DNA from: CAMDWQ01 sp964543965
GTDB taxonomy: Bacteria; Omnitrophota; Gorgyraeia; 2-02-FULL-51-18
Length of the DNA: 22,226 nt
Assembly: GCA_964543965.1 (NCBI GenBank)
Contig: CAZJAX010000020.1
Span: forward strand, 1-22,226
Reading direction: 5' to 3'
A model generated the notes under the pieces. The model was not told the DNA's origin. It worked only from the letters and a program-made list of their open reading frames with translations, and ran no database searches. Made by a program: the position numbers and the translations under genes. Position 1 is the stretch's first letter. Each line of letters starts with the position of its first letter. Shown here one piece after another: positions 1 to 7,214 of the stretch.

Positions 1-192
1 GATCACGTCCGCAGCGAGCGACGACCCGCCCCCCGTTTCAATGCGAAATACCACCGCTTTGACTGTCGAGTCTTCGCGCGCCCGCTTGAGCGCCTTCGTA
101 ATCGTGTATGACCCAGCCAAACGAATTCCAACAAAGGGAATACTCTGGCTCTCGCCATCGATCATGTCGCCCGACAAATACACAACGGCGAT
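1..192 (-). other. Fragment resembling an S49 signal-peptide peptidase (SppA)
   Basis: Codons 156-219 of the frame that starts at 657 read I-A-V-V-Y-L-S-G-D-M-I-D-G-E-S, then G-S-Y-T-I-T-K-A-L-K-R-A-R-E-D, K-A-V-V-F-R-I-E and T-G-G-G-S-S-L-A-A-D-V-I. This follows the SppA/S49 core: a beta strand with G-x-I-x-x-G, an A-x-x-x-A-R-x-D helix, then V-K-A-V-V-L-R-I-x-S-P-G-G-S, where the Ser after the Gly pair is the catalytic nucleophile in this family. The usual S-P-G-G-S is T-G-G-G-S here. The fragment has no start codon of its own and is cut by the window edge. It has no expected connection to complex I, so it is probably a misjoined contig end or a rearrangement. Family call from pattern only. 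Confidence 0.7.
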
Positions 193-657
193 TTTGTTCG
201 TCGAACCCCACACGACGATCAGCAGGTACATCGGGATGACGGCGACTTCGTAGAAAAGGAAGAAGAAGAAGAGGTTCGTCGTCATGAATACGCCGAATAC
301 GCCTGCCACGAGGAAAAGCAGGTTGGCGAAGAAGTCTTTGACGCGGTAAGTGACGGTCCAGGAAACGAGCACGCCGCAGAAGATGACGACGGCTGTGAGA
401 AATATCATCGTGATGTTGAGCCCGTCGACCGCGTTTGAATAATGGATCCCGTAGCTTTTGACCCACTCCACATGCTCGACGAACTGGAACCCGGGATTGG
501 TCTTGTCGAATCGGGTCCAGAGGAAGACGGAAAGGATCAGGCTCGCCAGCGAGGATAAGAGGGCGATGAGGCGGATCAGGTTTTCCTGAGCCTTCGGAGT
601 CAGCAGGATCAGAAAGAGACCTATCACAGGGCATAGAAGGATGGAGGTCAGTATCAT
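1..657 (-). CDS. nuoM: NuoM N-terminal part, running in frame into a foreign SppA-like sequence (chimeric, incomplete at window edge)
   Basis: The ATG at 657-655 lies directly after the nuoL stop codon (660-658), with a G-rich ribosome-binding site (GGGGGA) just upstream. The frame is open for 219 codons to base 1. Residues 1 to about 155 read as NuoM, an antiporter-like proton-pumping membrane subunit of complex I: a hydrophobic start (MILTSILLCPVIGLFLILL), then the family block F-F-F-L-F-Y-E-V-A-V-I-P-M-Y-L-L-I with its conserved Glu, then V-W-G-S-T-N-K. NuoM normally continues with E-Y-A-A-M-K and runs to about 500 residues. Here it switches at about 192-195 to a peptidase-like sequence without losing frame. 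As written it cannot make a working NuoM. The N-terminal identity is clear; whether the junction is real is not. Confidence 0.85.
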   Translation of the reverse strand, partial: MILTSILLCPVIGLFLILLTPKAQENLIRLIALLSSLASLILSVFLWTRFDKTNPGFQFVEHVEWVKSYGIHYSNAVDGLNITMIFLTAVVIFCGVLVSWTVTYRVKDFFANLLFLVAGVFGVFMTTNLFFFFLFYEVAVIPMYLLIVVWGSTNKIAVVYLSGDMIDGESQSIPFVGIRLAGSYTITKALKRAREDSTVKAVVFRIETGGGSSLAADVI

Positions 658-2571
658 TTAGAATCCCCCGGAGTAAGATCTGACAAACCAGAAAGCGATT
701 AGCACCGAGACACCGACCGCCCAGGAAAGATAGTCCTGGAGCCGGCCATCCTGGATCCTGGAAGCGATCTTTCCGAGGTCGAGGATGCGGTAAGAAGTCC
801 CGTTGACCATGAGGTTCTTGGCGATGTTGACGTCGAACCAGCTAAAAATGCCCGCGATGCCCATACCGACCTTTTTGGTAAGAAATTCGTACATGTCATC
901 GATGAAAAACTTGCGGTCGAGCAGAAATTTGACGGTTCCTTTACCGTTTTTCAAGCGGATCTCAGCGGCATCCGGATCCCTGAAGAACGTGAAGGCTAGC
1001 GCGGCGCCGCCCGCGATCAGCAGGAGGGTTGTCACGAGAATTTCCGCATTAGCATGCGCTTCATGGCCGTCGAGCCAAACCAGAAGTTTGGATCCGGACC
1101 AAGGGCTGCCTCCGAATCCCGCTGCAAGAGAGATGACCGCCAATGATACCAATGGCAGAGCACGGCAGATGCCGGTGAAACGGGCGGGATGATGCGCGCC
1201 GCCGTGGTGGCCGTCCTTTGCGTGCGAGGGCGCCTCTTTGGCGAAGAGGATCACGAAGAGCAGGCGGAACGAGTAGTAGACGGTCAAAAAGCTCACGATG
1301 AGAGCTACAGCATAAAAGAAAAGGCTGTGTTCGTGCAGAGCCTCGAGGATGAGATCTTTGGAGAAGAATCCCGCGAAAGGAGCGATGCCGCAAAGAGAGA
1401 AGAGCCCGAAGGAGAGCGCGGCTACGGCCAGCTTATCCTTCTTGCCGCCCCGGCGGCCGATCTCCCAGATATCGTTGGAATGGAAGTGGTGAATGAATGC
1501 CCCGCTCGTCAGGAAGAGCAGCGATTTAAAGAAGGCGTGTGTCGTCAGATGGAACATGCCCGAGACCGCAGAGCCTGCGCCCATCGCCATCACCATCAAN
1601 NNNNNNNNNTAGGCGAGGATCTTCTTGATGTCACGCTGATTCGTTGCTAGCGCCGCTCCTGTGACGGCTGTCAAAGCGCCGATGGTCAGGATGACGTCCA
1701 TTGTAATCACCGAGGCGCTGAAAAGGCCGAATGTGCGCGCGAGCAGGAATACGCCCGCCGCGACCATGGTCGCAGAGTGGATAAGCGCGCTGACCGGTGT
1801 CGGGCCTTCCATGGCGTCGGGCAGCCATGCGTGGAAAGGAAACTGAGCCGATTTGCCCATGACGCCCATGAAAACAAGGATGCCGATCGCCGTGACGGCT
1901 CCCGCGGGAAGCGTCTGCCGCACAAATTCGCCTGTGAGATCCGTAAAGTTGACGGTGCCCGCCATGATGAAAAGCGCCACGATCCCCAGATAGAATCCGA
2001 GGTCGGCCAGGCGGTTAAGCACGAACGCTTTTCGGGCGGCTGTTCCGGCACTCTGTTTCTCGTAGTAGAACCCGATCAGGAGATAGGAGGCCAGGCCGAC
2101 GAGCTCCCAGAAAAGAAACGTCTGCAGAAGATTGGTCGACAGCACGAGACCCGTCATAGTGAACGCGAAAAAGCTCAAGAAACCGAAATATCGCGCACGG
2201 GACTTGTCCTCGGCCATGTAGTAATAGGAAAAGACCTGCACGAAAAAGGTGATGACCGTGACCACCGTGATCATGAGCAGGTTGAGTTTGTCGAGCAGGA
2301 ATCCGACATTGAGCGTGTAGGAGGAGACCTTGGAGCCCGCCCAAAGCGTCGTCTCTGAAACCAAGAGCCAGGGATGGATGTGCTGGATAGGGAAGGCCGA
2401 TCCGCTTATGTGCACGTTCAGAAGGCAGAGCGCGGCAAATGCGGCTAAAAGCGAAAAAAGCATGGCGACGGCGGGGGCGATCCGCTTCATGGGTTTCGGC
2501 AGGAGCTGGATCAGGAGGAAAGCCGAAAGCGGTGCCAGTTGTACGGTCCAAAGGAGCTGAAGGTCTCTCAT
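658..2571 (-). CDS. nuoL: NADH-quinone oxidoreductase subunit L (contains an assembly gap)
   Basis: Largest antiporter-like subunit at the distal end of the complex I membrane arm, where it takes part in proton pumping. About 637 residues plus whatever the gap hides, close to the usual length. I chose the ATG at 2571, which overlaps the nuoK stop as ATGA; a GTG at 2628 would add 19 hydrophilic residues that do not look native. Diagnostic blocks are F-L-F-W-E-L-V-G-L-A-S-Y-L-L-I-G with the conserved Glu, G-K-S-A-Q-F-P-F-H-A-W-L-P-D-A-M-E-G-P-T with the conserved Lys, S-A-L-I-H-S-A-T-M-V, and H-A-F-F-K-S-L-L-F-L. The C-terminal part includes an amphipathic stretch and a last membrane helix, as expected for the NuoL lateral helix. 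Ten N at 1600-1609 interrupt the conserved K-K-I-L-A-Y block but keep the frame. Confidence 0.96.
   Translation of the reverse strand: MRDLQLLWTVQLAPLSAFLLIQLLPKPMKRIAPAVAMLFSLLAAFAALCLLNVHISGSAFPIQHIHPWLLVSETTLWAGSKVSSYTLNVGFLLDKLNLLMITVVTVITFFVQVFSYYYMAEDKSRARYFGFLSFFAFTMTGLVLSTNLLQTFLFWELVGLASYLLIGFYYEKQSAGTAARKAFVLNRLADLGFYLGIVALFIMAGTVNFTDLTGEFVRQTLPAGAVTAIGILVFMGVMGKSAQFPFHAWLPDAMEGPTPVSALIHSATMVAAGVFLLARTFGLFSASVITMDVILTIGALTAVTGAALATNQRDIKKILAXXXXLMVMAMGAGSAVSGMFHLTTHAFFKSLLFLTSGAFIHHFHSNDIWEIGRRGGKKDKLAVAALSFGLFSLCGIAPFAGFFSKDLILEALHEHSLFFYAVALIVSFLTVYYSFRLLFVILFAKEAPSHAKDGHHGGAHHPARFTGICRALPLVSLAVISLAAGFGGSPWSGSKLLVWLDGHEAHANAEILVTTLLLIAGGAALAFTFFRDPDAAEIRLKNGKGTVKFLLDRKFFIDDMYEFLTKKVGMGIAGIFSWFDVNIAKNLMVNGTSYRILDLGKIASRIQDGRLQDYLSWAVGVSVLIAFWFVRSYSGGF
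1600..1609. other. Assembly gap (10 N) inside nuoL
   Basis: Ten undetermined bases. On the coding strand the text before is K-K-I-L-A followed by TA (start of a Tyr codon), and after it comes L-M-V-M-A-M-G. The NuoL family normally has Y-S-T-x-S-Q-L-G here, so about 22 bases would be expected where 10 N are written. The difference of 12 is a multiple of three, so the frame is preserved either way. The N run is therefore best read as a placeholder of arbitrary size. Confidence 0.95.
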
Positions 2572-2879
2572 CCGCGCAGATCCTTTGCTTTTTCGATGTT
2601 GATGGAACCTTTTTGGCGTGAGAGCCACAGGATGAGCGATAGCGCGATGCAGACCTCGGCGGCCGCCAGAGCGATCACGAACACAACAAGCACCTGCCCG
2701 AGCGCTTTATCGGCAAACACGAACCGGTTGAACGCCAGAAAATTAATGCTGACGGAGTTGAGGATGAGCTCAAGGGATATCAGCATCGCCACGAGATTGC
2801 GCCGTGTTAGGACGCCGAAGACGCCCATCGAGAAAAGCGCTGCGGAAAGAAGCAGGTAGGTCGTCAAAGACTGGCTCAT
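2568..2879 (-). CDS. nuoK: NADH-quinone oxidoreductase subunit K
   Basis: Small three-helix membrane subunit of complex I, 103 residues, which is the normal size. It contributes to the chain of charged residues that carries protons in the membrane arm. Both expected membrane glutamates are present: E37 in L-I-S-L-E-L-I-L-N-S and E75 in A-L-A-A-A-E-V-C-I-A-L. The start R-R-N-L-V-A-M-L-I-S-L-E-L is typical of the family. The gene overlaps nuoJ upstream and nuoL downstream by 4 bases each (ATGA), which points to translational coupling. Confidence 0.97.
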   Translation of the reverse strand: MSQSLTTYLLLSAALFSMGVFGVLTRRNLVAMLISLELILNSVSINFLAFNRFVFADKALGQVLVVFVIALAAAEVCIALSLILWLSRQKGSINIEKAKDLRG

Positions 2880-3376
2880 CGGACGTTTTCCTTGGAGCCT
2901 GAGATGACGAGCGCTCCGATGATGGCGATAAGAAGGATCACGGATATGACTTCAAAGGGCAGGGCCTGTGCCGTCAGAAGCGTCTTGCCGACGGCTTTGA
3001 TGGAATAGTCGCCCTGCTGGCTTGCTACGGGCCAGGCCGATGTTTGGACAACTTTTGTAAGCACGGTAAAGAGGAGCACAGAGAGCAGGCCGGCCCGCAG
3101 GGCTTTGGAAGCGCTGCGCGGCTCCTGAGAGGGCTGCATCGGACGAGAAAGCATGATAGCAAAGATGATCGCGATGGAGATCGCCCCGATGTAAACGATG
3201 ACTTCCATGACGGCAAGGAACTCGCTGTTCAGATACACGAAGATGCAGGCCACGCCGAAGAGGCAGAGGATGAGGGACAGCGCATTGTAAAAAACATTTT
3301 TCAGCGTGATCGCAAGAAATGCGCCTGCGAGCGTGACGGCGACGATCAGGGCGAATACGATCTCAGCGAGTGTCAT
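2876..3376 (-). CDS. nuoJ: NADH-quinone oxidoreductase subunit J
   Basis: Membrane subunit of complex I, 166 residues, with about five predicted helices. The third helix carries the family block F-L-A-V-M-E-V-I-V-Y-I-G-A-I-S-I-A-I-I-F, with Glu and Tyr at the expected places. In known structures this helix contains a pi-bulge that helps couple quinone chemistry to proton transfer. The tail after the last helix is short (G-S-K-E-N-V-R). ATGA overlaps link it to nuoI upstream and nuoK downstream. Confidence 0.96.
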   Translation of the reverse strand: MTLAEIVFALIVAVTLAGAFLAITLKNVFYNALSLILCLFGVACIFVYLNSEFLAVMEVIVYIGAISIAIIFAIMLSRPMQPSQEPRSASKALRAGLLSVLLFTVLTKVVQTSAWPVASQQGDYSIKAVGKTLLTAQALPFEVISVILLIAIIGALVISGSKENVR

Positions 3377-3942
3377 GGCGCGGCCTGGGGCTTGGGTGCC
3401 GGCGCGGGAATGATGCGCGCAGCCGGAGTGCCGGAGGGTACGGGATCGACGCCTGCGGCCGGTTTGGGTTGAGGGTCGGCAACGGGGATCTGGGTGAGCG
3501 GCGTCTTCTTATCGCGGAAAGGCTTCAATAGATCCATGATCAGGTCTCTTTGTCCGAGCGATACCATGTCGTAGTTGGGGTCGTCGTGTCGGAGCGCGTC
3601 TGTAGGGCAGACGTCGATGCAGAGGCTGCAGAGACTGCAGAGCATGTAATTGACGGTGAAGCCTGTCAGCACGCGCTTGCCGTCCGCCGCGCTCTTACCG
3701 GAAGCCAGCGACATGCAGCGCGAAGGGCATGTCTTGATGCAGGCGTTGCAGGCGATGCATTTATGGTCGCCGTTTTTCTCATCAACGACAAATGCGATCG
3801 GGCCTTTGAAGCGCTTCATCGGGATGCGCTCCTTGGGGTAGATTACGGTGACCGGTTTTTTGAAAGCGTAGCGGAGCGTGATCGCCATTCCAGTCACGAG
3901 GCTTACAAAACCGTTGAAGACGTTCTTAAGATAGGAGATCAT
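3373..3942 (-). CDS. nuoI: NADH-quinone oxidoreductase subunit I, two [4Fe-4S] clusters, Pro/Ala-rich tail
   Basis: Peripheral-arm ferredoxin-like subunit that carries clusters N6a and N6b and passes electrons toward NuoB. 189 residues. I chose the ATG at 3942, which overlaps the nuoH stop as ATGA; the open frame extends upstream into nuoH but that extension is not family-like. Two complete cluster motifs are visible: C62-x2-C65-x2-C68-x3-C72-P and C102-x2-C105-x2-C108-x3-C112-P. The N-terminal amphipathic part (M-I-S-Y-L-K-N-V-F-N-G-F) fits membrane docking. After about residue 147 there is an unusual low-complexity tail of roughly 40 residues rich in Pro and Ala, with no cluster ligands. 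Such tails are not part of the core fold. Confidence 0.96.
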   Translation of the reverse strand: MISYLKNVFNGFVSLVTGMAITLRYAFKKPVTVIYPKERIPMKRFKGPIAFVVDEKNGDHKCIACNACIKTCPSRCMSLASGKSAADGKRVLTGFTVNYMLCSLCSLCIDVCPTDALRHDDPNYDMVSLGQRDLIMDLLKPFRDKKTPLTQIPVADPQPKPAAGVDPVPSGTPAARIIPAPAPKPQAAP

Positions 3943-4928
3943 GCGAAAAATTTCTGGTAATGGATCAGAACCGCCGTGATAAACACGTTGACGAGCGCAA
4001 ACGGGATCAGCACCTTCCAAGCCAGACCCATCAACTGGTCCGACCGCAGCCTAGGAAAGGTCCAACGTATCCACATCACCACGAAGACAAGGAAATAAAT
4101 TTTGAGCAGGAACCAAACGGGCCCCGGCAGGATCGGACCTGTCCAGCCGCCGAGAAAGAGGGAGGCTCCGATGGCTGACGAGATGAATATCGCTGTGTAC
4201 TCGCCGAGAAAGAACAGCGCGAAACGCATGCCCGAGTATTCCGTGTGAAAACCGGCGACAAGCTCCGATTCGGCTTCGGGGATATCGAAGGGGGCGCGGT
4301 TGGCTTCGGCGAGGGCTGCCGTCAGGAATATAAGGAAGGCCAGCGCCTGCGACGTGAAGATGAACCAGATCTTATGCTGATAGGCCACGATCTCGGTCAG
4401 GCGGAGACTGCCGGTGATCATCACGATGCCCATCGTGGACAGGAGGAGGGGGATCTCGTAGGAGATGTTCTGCGCCACGGCGCGCATGGAGCCGAGCAGC
4501 GCGTATTTGTTGTTGGACGACCAGCCGGCGATGAAGATGCCGATGAAGCTGATATTGGTCAGAGAAAATACGAAAAGAAAGCCGACATGGAGGTCGCGGA
4601 TGATGAAGTGCTGGCTCAGCGGCAGGACGATAAAGGCGGCCAGCACCGGAGCGAACACGAGCACGGGCGCGAGCCAGAAAAGGAACTTGTCAGCTTCGTG
4701 CGGCCAGCTAAGCTCCTTGGAGATGAGCTTGATCGCGTCGGCCAGCGTCTGCAGAAGTCCCTGGGGGCCGACATGGAGAGGGCCTTGGCGCAGCTGAATG
4801 CGCGCCGAGACCTTTCTTTCCATCCAGACGAGAAAGAGCGCGTTGACCGAGATGAAAAGGACGACGATGGTTCCGTAGGCGACGATGGTCAAAAGCTGGT
4901 CGATGAAGAAGTTGCCGGTGATCGTCAT
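3939..4928 (-). CDS. nuoH: NADH-quinone oxidoreductase subunit H
   Basis: Membrane subunit at the junction with the peripheral arm. It forms most of the quinone access chamber. 329 residues, normal length, about eight helices. Signature blocks are W-M-E-R-K-V-S-A-R-I-Q-L-R (about residues 35-47), G-W-S-S-N-N-K-Y-A-L-L-G-S-M-R, A-Q-N-I-S-Y-E-I, and the acidic quinone-loop region E-A-N-R-A-P-F-D-I-P-E-A-E-S-E-L-V followed by G-F-H-T-E-Y-S-G. R-W-T-F-P-R-L-R-S-D-Q-L-M near the C-terminus is also typical. Its ATG abuts the nuoCD stop with no spacer. Following nuoCD directly, it marks the place where nuoE, nuoF and nuoG are missing from this set. Confidence 0.97.
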   Translation of the reverse strand: MTITGNFFIDQLLTIVAYGTIVVLFISVNALFLVWMERKVSARIQLRQGPLHVGPQGLLQTLADAIKLISKELSWPHEADKFLFWLAPVLVFAPVLAAFIVLPLSQHFIIRDLHVGFLFVFSLTNISFIGIFIAGWSSNNKYALLGSMRAVAQNISYEIPLLLSTMGIVMITGSLRLTEIVAYQHKIWFIFTSQALAFLIFLTAALAEANRAPFDIPEAESELVAGFHTEYSGMRFALFFLGEYTAIFISSAIGASLFLGGWTGPILPGPVWFLLKIYFLVFVVMWIRWTFPRLRSDQLMGLAWKVLIPFALVNVFITAVLIHYQKFFA

Positions 4929-6566
4929 TTAGCGGTCGATCTCCGGGAGTACGATGTCGGTCGAGCCGAGCACCGCGACGACGTCTGAGATCAGACAGCC
5001 GGGCATCATCGCAACGATGGCATTTAGATTGGAGAATGAAGGGGTGCGCAGCTTGATGCGGTACGGATTGAGCGTGCCGTCGCTGACAAGATAGATCCCG
5101 AAGGAGCCGCGCGCACTCTCAACTGCGGAATAGTACTCGCCTTTCGGGACGTTTTTCGGGAGCTTGCCTGATTTGAATTCGCCGGCGGGGATCTTGTCGA
5201 TCAGCTGCGCGACGATCTTGAGACTTTCCTCGATCTCCTGCATGCGCACGCAGTATCGGGCGTACACGTCGCCGTCCGCGGCGGTCGCAACTTTGAAATC
5301 CAGCTCGGGGTAGAGAGAGTAGGGTTCGTCGCGCCGGAGATCCATCGCGACTCCGGAGGCGCGCAGGGCGGGGCCGGTGACGCCGTAGGCCAGCGCGGTA
5401 TCTTTCGAAAGAACGCCCATCCCTTTGGTGCGGTGCTCGAAGATCACGTTTTTTGTGACCAGGCGGTGGTAATCTCTGAGGCGTTTTTTGAACTCAGGCA
5501 TCATTTTTTTGACGGCCGGGACGAATTCGGACGGAAGGTCGCGGTCGACGCCGCCGAAGCGGAAATAATCGTAGGTCAGGCGCTCGCCCGTGACCATTTC
5601 GAGCAGATCAAGGATCTTCTCGCGGTCGTCAAATGCGTAGAAGAAGGGAGTGAATCCGCCCAGATCTAGAAGGAATGTGCCCATCCAGAGCAGGTGGCTT
5701 GAGATGCGGTTGAGCTCCGTCGTTAAGACACGGATATATTCGACGCGCGGCGGGACGGTGACGCCCATCGCTTTTTCGACGAGCAGCGCATAGCCGAAGT
5801 TGTAGCTCATCGCGCCGACGTAGTCGAGGCGTCCGAAGTTGGGCCAGCAGGCGAGGTAGTTCTGTATCTCCATCATCTTTTCCTGATGGCGGTGGGAGTA
5901 ACCGATCACCGGCTCTGCATCGATGACGCGTTCGCCGTCGAGATGCAGGAGGACGCGCAGGACGCCATGCGTGCTCGGATGCTGCGGGCCGAGATTAAGG
6001 TAATAGTCTTTGTCCTGGCGCGTGACCGTCTGAGGATAAGTGATCTCGAAGCCTTGTTTGTCCTCTTCGATGAGCTTCAGGCATTGATCGACGTCAGCGC
6101 CCTTGGCTTCGCCTTTGAAGCTTTTCAAAAGCGGGTTGATCGAGGAGCTTTCAGGGAGAAGGAGGCGCTTGAGGTTGGGATGACCTTCGAAAACAACGCC
6201 GAACATCTCATGGATCTCTCGTTCGTACCAATCCGCAGATTCATAGACGGACGAGATGCTCGGCGCTGACGTCGCCTCGGAGCCCTGGGGCTTCGGAGCC
6301 AGCATTTTCACGCAAGACCTTTGAGCTGCGCCAAAGCGGTTGAAGTGATAGACGATCTCGACGCATTCTTCAAAATCGACGGCGGTCAGAGACTCAAGAA
6401 AATAGCCTTGAGCGCGGTACTCTTTGGCGGTTTCGCGGATCTTGTTCTGAGGGACAAGCGCTTCAAAAACGATGCCCGAGACCTTGGGGTCCTTTTCGGA
6501 AAACTCAAGCGGCTTGACGGTGTCCTTGATCCAGTTCTTCATGTCTTTCTCGAGCGTCGCCGGCAT
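4929..6566 (-). CDS. nuoCD: Fused NADH-quinone oxidoreductase subunits C and D
   Basis: One 545-residue frame. Residues 1 to about 165 are NuoC (30 kDa subunit), with the signature A-D-W-Y-E-R-E-I-H-E-M-F-G-V-V-F-E-G-H-P at 111-130. A linker of about 25 residues follows, then NuoD (49 kDa subunit) from about 188 to the end, starting L-N-L-G-P-Q-H-P-S-T-H-G. NuoD forms the quinone-reduction site with NuoB. It lacks the Cys pairs of NiFe hydrogenase large subunits, so it is complex I and not a group 4 hydrogenase. The usual G-Y-L-H-R-G-x-E-K is G-Y-S-H-R-H-Q-E-K here (222-230). Several blocks, such as L-D-L-G-G-F-T-P-F-F-Y, recall cyanobacterial NdhH more than the second NuoD in this window. 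M9 (6542) is an alternative start. Confidence 0.96.
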   Translation of the reverse strand: MPATLEKDMKNWIKDTVKPLEFSEKDPKVSGIVFEALVPQNKIRETAKEYRAQGYFLESLTAVDFEECVEIVYHFNRFGAAQRSCVKMLAPKPQGSEATSAPSISSVYESADWYEREIHEMFGVVFEGHPNLKRLLLPESSSINPLLKSFKGEAKGADVDQCLKLIEEDKQGFEITYPQTVTRQDKDYYLNLGPQHPSTHGVLRVLLHLDGERVIDAEPVIGYSHRHQEKMMEIQNYLACWPNFGRLDYVGAMSYNFGYALLVEKAMGVTVPPRVEYIRVLTTELNRISSHLLWMGTFLLDLGGFTPFFYAFDDREKILDLLEMVTGERLTYDYFRFGGVDRDLPSEFVPAVKKMMPEFKKRLRDYHRLVTKNVIFEHRTKGMGVLSKDTALAYGVTGPALRASGVAMDLRRDEPYSLYPELDFKVATAADGDVYARYCVRMQEIEESLKIVAQLIDKIPAGEFKSGKLPKNVPKGEYYSAVESARGSFGIYLVSDGTLNPYRIKLRTPSFSNLNAIVAMMPGCLISDVVAVLGSTDIVLPEIDR

Positions 6567-6569
6567 ATG

Positions 6570-7214
6570 TCAGGCCGCCGGGGATGCGGGCGCCGCAGCC
6601 TGAGCCGGAGGAACCGGAGGCTTTCTGAAATCGGCGCGCGAAATCGCATTTTTATACTCTGCCGGACGGCCGTCCTGCGAATCGGTTACGGCCGCAGAGG
6701 ACATGACGCCTTGAGTCTTTCCTTCCTTGATCTGCTTCTGAAGCTCGATGATGCCCGCGATCAGAGCCTCAGGACGGGGAGGGCAGCCGGGAACGTACAC
6801 GTTGACCGGTATGATCTTGTCGATGCCTTCGAGGATACCGTACTGACCCGGATATTTGAAAGGCCCGCCTGCCGTGGCGCAGCCGCCCAGCGCGATCACG
6901 TACTTGGGCGCCGGCATCTGGTCGTAAAGCGTTTTGATGCAGGGCACCATTTTTCGGGATATTGTTCCGGCCACGATCATGAGATCCGCCTGACGAGGAG
7001 AGGGGCGGAATACGCCGAACCCGAAGCGGTCCATGTCAAAGCGAGCTGCGCCTCCGGCCATGAGCTCGATCGCACAGCAGGCCAGGCCGAACGTCAGCGG
7101 CCAAAGCGAGTTGGCACGGGCCATGTTGAGCACGTCTTCGACGCGGAAAAGGTTGACGAGGCCGGGGGCCGGGGATTGAGTATTGAGATACCGCGGGTCT
7201 TTATTTATTTCCAT
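6570..7214 (-). CDS. nuoB: NADH-quinone oxidoreductase subunit B, with extended C-terminal tail
   Basis: Subunit that holds cluster N2, the last iron-sulfur cluster before quinone. 214 residues, about 50 longer than compact NuoB proteins. Cluster ligands are visible: the C46-C47 pair in F-G-L-A-C-C-A-I-E-L-M, C112 in L-G-G-C-A-T-A-G-G, and C144 in V-P-G-C-P-P-R-P-E-A. The block R-F-G-F-G-V-F-R-P-S-P-R-Q-A-D is typical. From about residue 165 onward a hydrophilic tail ends in a Pro/Ala-rich run, similar in flavour to the tail of NuoI from the same operon. The ATG overlaps the end of nuoA by 10 bases; the nuoCD ATG lies 3 bases beyond its stop. Confidence 0.96.
   Translation of the reverse strand: MEINKDPRYLNTQSPAPGLVNLFRVEDVLNMARANSLWPLTFGLACCAIELMAGGAARFDMDRFGFGVFRPSPRQADLMIVAGTISRKMVPCIKTLYDQMPAPKYVIALGGCATAGGPFKYPGQYGILEGIDKIIPVNVYVPGCPPRPEALIAGIIELQKQIKEGKTQGVMSSAAVTDSQDGRPAEYKNAISRADFRKPPVPPAQAAAPASPAA

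Noticed and set aside
38..634. Open frame of 198 codons on the minus strand over the nuoM region
   Set aside because: It is rich in Arg, Pro and His and matches no family. The overlapping frame starting at 657 encodes clear NuoM, so this one is a shadow.
4245..4988. Plus-strand open frame of 247 codons over nuoH
   Set aside because: Highly charged shadow of a membrane-protein gene; the opposite strand encodes a complete NuoH.
4929..6566. Group 4 NiFe hydrogenase large subunit in place of NuoCD
   Set aside because: The two Cys-x2-Cys pairs that bind the NiFe centre are absent, and the G-P-Q-H-P-S-T-H-G and NuoC signatures are present.
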